Positions 6,501 through 9,168 of a DNA stretch of 9,168 nucleotides are shown here, piece by piece. This DNA is from Bacteroidota bacterium. GTDB lineage: Bacteria; Bacteroidota; Bacteroidia; Flavobacteriales; Flavobacteriaceae. Position 1 is the stretch's first letter. Every line of letters begins with the position of its first letter. The DNA is taken from assembly GCA_023457535.1 (NCBI GenBank), contig JAEWLN010000159.1:1-9168 (forward strand). Reading direction: 5' to 3'. Below the pieces are notes generated by a model, which had not been told where the DNA came from, made no database searches, and saw only the letters and a program-made list of their open reading frames with translations. Position numbers and translations under genes: made by a program.

Positions 6501-7536
6501 CTCCGAAGTGCAGACCATCGAGCGTACGTCGCCTCATTTTTCAATGACCCAATTTGCTTCGTATGCTTATGCCACGACCTACACGATCGAGATCCAACTG
6601 CAACGCGCAGGGATCTGGCAGGCCAGCTGGGGCGTACCGTGCCTGGTTTCGACGCCGGCCATTCTTGAAAGTGGCGGATCGGGATCGGTCAACCCATCGC
6701 AGTGCGGCATTACGCTGTCCAACCTCAATACGCTGGTGGCCACCACAAGCCTTCCGGGTGTGACGGGATACCGTTTCCGCGTCACCAACCTGACCGATGC
6801 CGCAGGGCCCAACGCGGTTCAGATCATCGACCGTCCGCAGCACTGGTTCAGCCTGCAAATGCTCACGCGCTATAATTACGGCACCACGTACCGCATCGAG
6901 GTGGCCGTCAAGACCACGGGCAATTTTGGCGGATTTGGCGCACCATGCCAGGTATCGTCGCCGGCAGCACCATCGCTTGTGAATTGCGAGGCCACTATAT
7001 CTTCACTTACGGCCACCGTTGCCGCCACAAGTGTCCCGCTGGCAACGCAGTACCGCTTTGAGATCGTCAGGGCATCGGACAATGCCACGGCCACGATAGA
7101 CAGGACCACGAATTATTTTATGTTCAATTCCGTGCCTGCGACTGCATTTTCGCCCGGCGCGCGCTATTACGTCCGGGTTGCGGTCATGACGGCCGGAACG
7201 TGGTCACCGTTTGGCGATTCGTGCGAGATCGTCTCTCCGGGTGGCGCGGCCAAAGGAATTACTGTAACGGATACGACTGCTTTATCGGCTGAATTTAAAG
7301 CCTCTGCGTACCCGAATCCGTTTACGGGCGGTTTCAGCATCGGACTCACAACGCCTCATTCTGAAAATATCCAGGTAAAAATTTACGACATGGTGGGCCG
7401 ATTGGTGGAATCGCACGAAATCGGGCTTGAAGATTTGAGTACGGCGCAAATAGGCGCGCAATACCCGTCGGGCGTGTACAATGTGATTTTGCGCCAGGGC
7501 GATGTGGTAAGGTCGCTCAGGGTGATCAAGCGGTGA
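3520..7536 (+). CDS. Large secreted multidomain protein with T9SS type A sorting domain
   Basis: The product has 1338 residues. Residues 1-45 are a Sec signal peptide (basic FRKKGDRYG, hydrophobic core to 41, then ATAQA before Q46). The modules I can see, in order, are: a CUB-like beta-sandwich (47-167); an Ig-like domain (170-265); GEVED domain 1 (268-420, YGETEDY at 408-414); a fibronectin III domain (423-513); a PA14-like domain (517-655, DDDTALYINGIQVF at 598-611); a MopE-like Cys/Asp motif (658-722); GEVED domain 2 (725-880, YGQTEDY at 870-876); a second MopE-like motif (885-951); three Cys-paired repeats (954-1240); and a T9SS type A C-terminal domain (1258-1338, AYPNPF at 1263-1268). 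It should therefore cross the outer membrane by T9SS and be released or anchored on the surface. Asp-rich DADNDGFG and DTDGDGYG suggest calcium binding. No protease or glycosidase catalytic motif is seen, so adhesion or glycan binding is the likeliest role. An alternative start is the ATG at 3538. It is probably monocistronic. Confidence 0.93.
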   Translation: MTNSTFMKTNYKLNFRNPVAFRKKGDRYGLMLALAVLLTFATAQAQGPIVVVPASGSNTNACGNNTTLYDNGVFNDYSDNSDGHTVLQNSGSATITISGAIAVENNWDFVYIYSGAGIGGTLLQTYTGATTINYTGAPGEVLTVRFFADVMIPSAGFALQVNYDGACQQLTCSGAPAPGNTTTSAAAVCNGIAAVLGMQNASATDGLSYQWQQSPAQEGPYTDIPGATQVLYTTAPTATTWFRANATCDGITTASTPVEVTYTPQGNCYCIPNIAFPCDFDMVISALQLHTLSNNTGNGCTSPNGFNDYTDNPALTTTLQPGLTYHLSASFGINWQGIAAWIDMNNDGLFSDPAERITNDNEIYSGSTTAVVPVTIPCNATAGQYRLRVRTSNNTGGLSITPCGYSNYGETEDYMIAIGAPGSCGVPTQLSVSDILTTSAVLSWSNQCGGDAWEVFVQPVGSGLPTGSGVAAGSMSYTVNNLAPGTNYEFYVRTACADDTFSPWTNPVGFQTLPVAQGFGAGVWNVNGYNGSHLDSFAGYYVDTNLDLNTSAVWSMSASPSAAPGYVGLPIDNDAHSYRAMRKGFPVGCYTIMVVEHDDDTALYINGIQVFEHVGGNDFHSAVWAGQLDENSEVEIVTKEFGGYSSCYYMFDSANQPFYVDADNDGFGTYELPPVYACTAPAGYVAEPGDCDDNNPAIFPGQTEILNNGIDENCNGMFDDEPSAAFPYCGGFIYSSTVEPITFVEFAGISNTSSATVMSVPGGGIPLENFIAVTGNVSAGQSYTMTLKGNTDGDYTNYFTVWIDWNQDTVFDTTTEKYLAGSITGSNGTDEVSAVTTIVVPADALAGTTRMRVQKLYDAVPDNPCEGGDYGQTEDYSLIVSGDCTPVDWYADTDGDGYGNPAQSIHQCPQPAGYVLDNTDCDDNVAAIHPNAVEIPYNGIDDDCDNQIDETGTVSTTLTAASCGTTLASIGSLIGIQTVAGHQITGYRVRATNGSEVQTIERTSPHFSMTQFASYAYATTYTIEIQLQRAGIWQASWGVPCLVSTPAILESGGSGSVNPSQCGITLSNLNTLVATTSLPGVTGYRFRVTNLTDAAGPNAVQIIDRPQHWFSLQMLTRYNYGTTYRIEVAVKTTGNFGGFGAPCQVSSPAAPSLVNCEATISSLTATVAATSVPLATQYRFEIVRASDNATATIDRTTNYFMFNSVPATAFSPGARYYVRVAVMTAGTWSPFGDSCEIVSPGGAAKGITVTDTTALSAEFKASAYPNPFTGGFSIGLTTPHSENIQVKIYDMVGRLVESHEIGLEDLSTAQIGAQYPSGVYNVILRQGDVVRSLRVIKR
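5491..6372 (+). repeat. Two MopE-like Cys/Asp modules flanking the second GEVED domain
   Basis: Within the large secreted protein, residues 658-722 and 885-951 are two copies of one module. Each has a D-x-D-x-D-G-[FY]-G calcium-loop-like start (DADNDGFG, DTDGDGYG), a Cys, then PAGYV, a DCDDN-x5-[FH]P segment, and NGID[ED][ND]C[ND] near the end. This matches the MopE-like metal-binding motif common in bacterial surface proteins. The GEVED domain between them is related to the earlier one at residues 268-420, so part of the protein may have grown by duplication of a GEVED/MopE block. Confidence 0.75.
6379..7239 (+). repeat. Three tandem Cys-paired repeats of about 90-96 residues in the secreted protein
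   Basis: Residues 954-1046, 1053-1148 and 1151-1240 are three copies of one domain. Each starts with a Cys in a pattern like CG-x-TL-x-SL, has GYR-[VF]-R-[AV]-TN or QYRFEIVR, then a conserved [IV]-x-R or IDR followed by a [HY]F-x-[MLF] strand, a Y-x-[TR]-TY or ARYYVRV strand, a final aromatic and G before a second Cys, and ends near [VI][VS]SP. The two Cys per copy (963/1041, 1062/1143, 1156/1235) probably form one disulfide each. The pattern suggests a small beta-sandwich like FN3. I cannot give it a family name. Confidence 0.8.
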
Positions 7537-7718
7537 TGTATGATCTGAAAGGGATTGATAGGATAAAAAAACAAAAAATGTTGGGAGTGGCGTTTTGGGC
7601 TTTTTAAAATGAAGTCGGCGATGCTGATACTTAATGCCTTAAAAAGCTCCAATTTGCCGCGAACTGGGTCGGTAGCACCATGAGCATCCGCCCCATAGGA
7701 ACGCTTGATCCCGTTCAT
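7537..7718. other. Convergent intergenic region, possible weak bidirectional terminator
   Basis: The region lies between the stop of the large plus-strand gene and the stop of the small minus-strand gene. GCTTTTTAA (7599-7607) is repeated in inverted orientation as TTAAAAAGC (7639-7647). The 9-bp arms are separated by 31 nt, which is long for an intrinsic terminator, though the T-rich arms face both ways. A 111-residue frame on the minus strand here runs back into the large gene and looks like a shadow. Confidence 0.35.
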
Positions 7719-8036
7719 TTAATCCTCAAACCCACACAATCCCAATCCCCGCTTTTCCGCGTCGCTGCTACTCATCGTAATGACTTCGTGCTTGCAACGC
7801 TTTAAACCGCCACAGTTTTCCCGCAGGTGATATTTCCTGGCTCCGGGACTATGGCACACGTAAACCGTTTCGTGTACGGTACGATCGGTGGGAGTTCCCT
7901 GGATTTCAGGCAACGCAGTGACGTGCGCATTCGATGAAGTGAACGACAGCGGCTCCCTGGCAGATTTATCGCAGGCGGCCCAAATACATATGCAGAGCGA
8001 CCACAGCGCCGCCCGCAAAAAAGGTAGTATTCCCAT
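7719..8036 (-). CDS. Small exported Cys/His-rich protein, possible lipoprotein
   Basis: The product has 105 residues from the ATG at 8036. An upstream ATG at 8126 would add 30 residues, but the shorter form puts a signal sequence at the N-terminus. Residues 1-21 are hydrophobic (LPFLRAALWSLCICIWAA) and end before Cys22, with W-A-A-C as an imperfect lipobox, so lipoprotein anchoring is possible though not certain. After a Ser/Thr/Pro-rich linker (25-57), the C-terminal 48 residues form a compact motif: VYVCHSPGARKYHLRENCGG, then LKRCKHEV, then GLGLCGFED. The Cys at 61, 75, 81 and 101 and nearby His could bind one metal ion, probably zinc, or form disulfides. I recall similar short C-terminal domains in other flavobacterial proteins but know no function. 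The gene is convergent with the large secreted-protein gene and has a spacer of about 370 bp behind its start. Confidence 0.75.
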   Translation of the reverse strand: MGILPFLRAALWSLCICIWAACDKSAREPLSFTSSNAHVTALPEIQGTPTDRTVHETVYVCHSPGARKYHLRENCGGLKRCKHEVITMSSSDAEKRGLGLCGFED

Positions 8037-8402
8037 GTTTATTTGCTTTATAAGGAGGCGTTTAAAAAGTAGTGGCCTGAGCCGGATTTTGGCGTGGATG
8101 GTGTGGCATTTTCCCGAATGCGGCAATTTTAGAAAAAAAAGTCATGGGACGCCGGTAATTCATAAAAAATTGTTGAATTACACTTAAAATCGGACGTATG
8201 ACACAGCGGCGTAAAAATAAAAAGGGAATTGAGACCCATTTTAAGGAAAACCACAATACTCGGATGATTTAACCAAAGCTCCAAATCGGGTCTCAGACAA
8301 TCTTTCAGGATTCATAACCCGCGCGTGAATGCTACTCTACCCTGTCGGGAACTGAACGCAACCCAAAAAAGATGACTATATTTGTAAGTCAACACCACAC
8401 TG
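8037..8402. other. Divergent spacer between the small exported-protein gene and the monooxygenase gene
   Basis: The 366-bp spacer has no convincing gene. It holds an inverted repeat, GTAATTCA (8155-8162) and TGAATTAC (8174-8181), with an 11-nt A/T-rich loop, upstream of the minus-strand gene. A second pair, TGAGACCC (8230-8237) and GGGTCTCA (8288-8295), has perfect 8-bp arms separated by 50 nt. The plus-strand promoter box at 8377 is listed separately. Confidence 0.5.
8377..8384 (+). promoter_or_regulatory. Bacteroidetes -7 promoter box TATATTTG
   Basis: TATATTTG matches the Bacteroidetes sigma consensus TAnnTTTG exactly and ends 18 bp before the ATG at 8403. The leader of the transcript would then be only about 10-15 nt. 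No clear -33 TTTG was found 19-21 bp upstream, which is common because that element is weakly conserved. Confidence 0.65.
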
Positions 8403-9168
8403 ATGAAAAAGATAGGCTTTCTTTCGTTCGGACATTGGGCCAACCACCCGTCCTACAACACGCGTACGGCCGCCGACACACTGCTGCAATCGATAGATCT
8501 GGCTGTGGCCGCCGAAGCACTCGGGCTTGATGGCGCTTACTTTCGCGTCCACCATTTTGCGCGGCAGCTCGCCTCGCCGTTTCCGCTGCTTGCTGCCATA
8601 GGCGCTCGGACAAGCAAAATTGAAATTGGCACCGGCGTGATTGATATGCGTTATGAAAATCCGATGTATATGATAGAGGACGCAGGTGCCGCCGACCTGA
8701 TTTCCGGAGGACGGCTCCAACTCGGCATCAGCCGCGGATCGCCCGAACAGGTCATCGATGGATGGCGGTATTTTGGATATTCGCCCGCCGACGGACAGAC
8801 CGATGCCGACATGGGCCGCGAAAAAGCGCTTGTGTTCCTCGACAAGCTCAAAGGCGTAGGTTTTGCCGAGCCGAATCCGTACCCGATGTTCCCGAACCCG
8901 CCCGGATTGTTGCGTCTGGAGCCGCATTCTGAAGGTTTGCGCGACCGGATCTGGTGGGGCGCGGCGTCCAATGCCACAGCGGTATGGGCCGCCCAGCACG
9001 GTATGCACCTTCAAAGTTCGACACTCAAATTCGATGAAAGCGGCAAGCCGTTCCACATCCAGCAGGCCGAACAGATCCGATTGTACAAAGAGGCGTGGAA
9101 AAAAGCCGGCCACGTGCGCGAGCCACGCGTGTCAGTGAGTCGTTCAATCTTTGCCATTGTATCGGACC
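8403..9168 (+). CDS. LLM class flavin-dependent oxidoreductase (luciferase-like monooxygenase), 3' end outside the window
   Basis: The reading frame is open from the ATG at 8403 to the window edge (255 codons). Family members are usually about 330-350 residues, so roughly three quarters is present. The product begins MKKIGFLSFGHW and is a bacterial-luciferase-like TIM barrel. Visible landmarks are the first strand (3-9), the helix AADTLLQSIDLAVAAEALGL (23-42), GAYFRVHHFA (44-53), the strand IEIGTGVIDMRYENP (73-87) and SGGRLQLGISRGSPE (101-115), which resembles the flavin/phosphate-binding region of this superfamily. Such enzymes use reduced flavin (FMNH2 or F420H2) and O2 in the cytoplasm; in Bacteroidota FMN is expected. 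The substrate cannot be told. It has its own promoter box and no Shine-Dalgarno. A 245-residue frame on the opposite strand (8376-9113) is a codon shadow, because the plus frame matches a known family. Confidence 0.93.
   Translation, partial: MKKIGFLSFGHWANHPSYNTRTAADTLLQSIDLAVAAEALGLDGAYFRVHHFARQLASPFPLLAAIGARTSKIEIGTGVIDMRYENPMYMIEDAGAADLISGGRLQLGISRGSPEQVIDGWRYFGYSPADGQTDADMGREKALVFLDKLKGVGFAEPNPYPMFPNPPGLLRLEPHSEGLRDRIWWGAASNATAVWAAQHGMHLQSSTLKFDESGKPFHIQQAEQIRLYKEAWKKAGHVREPRVSVSRSIFAIVSD

Noticed and set aside
8052..8058. Perfect Shine-Dalgarno-like AAGGAGG on the plus strand
   Set aside because: No start codon follows at a suitable distance and no coding frame matches; it lies upstream of a minus-strand gene, and Bacteroidota rarely use such sites.
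8376..9113. Long minus-strand open frame of 245 residues
   Set aside because: It lies opposite the flavin-dependent monooxygenase frame, which has clear family sequence, a proper start and a promoter box. The minus frame is Arg/Gly/His-rich and resembles no family.

Overview
The window most likely comes from a member of the Bacteroidota, probably Flavobacteriia. Three things support this: a large secreted protein ending in a type IX secretion (T9SS) type A sorting domain, built from GEVED and MopE-like modules typical of that group; a perfect Bacteroidetes -7 promoter box (TAnnTTTG) just before the last gene; and the near absence of Shine-Dalgarno sequences before starts. The coding DNA is fairly GC-rich for this group, while the spacers are AT-rich. 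Genus is not determined.

Layout from left to right. (1) Positions 1-356 hold the possible first 35 codons of an unknown minus-strand gene running off the left edge. An AT-rich spacer follows, with a 12-bp palindrome, a (TTC)10 microsatellite and about six GTATAC-like motifs spaced 20-22 bp apart. (2) A complete type I restriction-modification methyltransferase gene, hsdM, lies on the minus strand (357-1892). No hsdS or hsdR is visible, and hsdS is not directly downstream. (3) Divergent from hsdM across a 188-bp spacer with a perfect 12-bp palindrome are two small plus-strand genes. One encodes an HTH protein with a charged helical tail, the other an all-helical protein. They end at a strong hairpin terminator (3187-3216). 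(4) After a featureless spacer of about 300 bp comes a 1338-residue secreted multidomain protein (3520-7536). (5) Convergent to it is a small Cys-rich, possibly lipoprotein, gene on the minus strand (7719-8036). (6) A divergent spacer leads to the 5' part of a flavin-dependent luciferase-like monooxygenase gene (8403 to the right edge).

Functionally the window divides in two. The left third is an accessory, defence-type region: an R-M methylase, a divergent possible regulator pair, and repeat-rich DNA. The remainder looks like ordinary flavobacterial chromosome carrying envelope and secreted-protein genes and a metabolic oxidoreductase. No CRISPR array, tRNA, rRNA or recognisable insertion sequence was seen. 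The points most worth a second look are the simple and phased repeats downstream of hsdM, the displaced or absent hsdS, the HTH and helical-protein pair with its palindrome, and the uncharacterised triple repeat at the end of the secreted protein.
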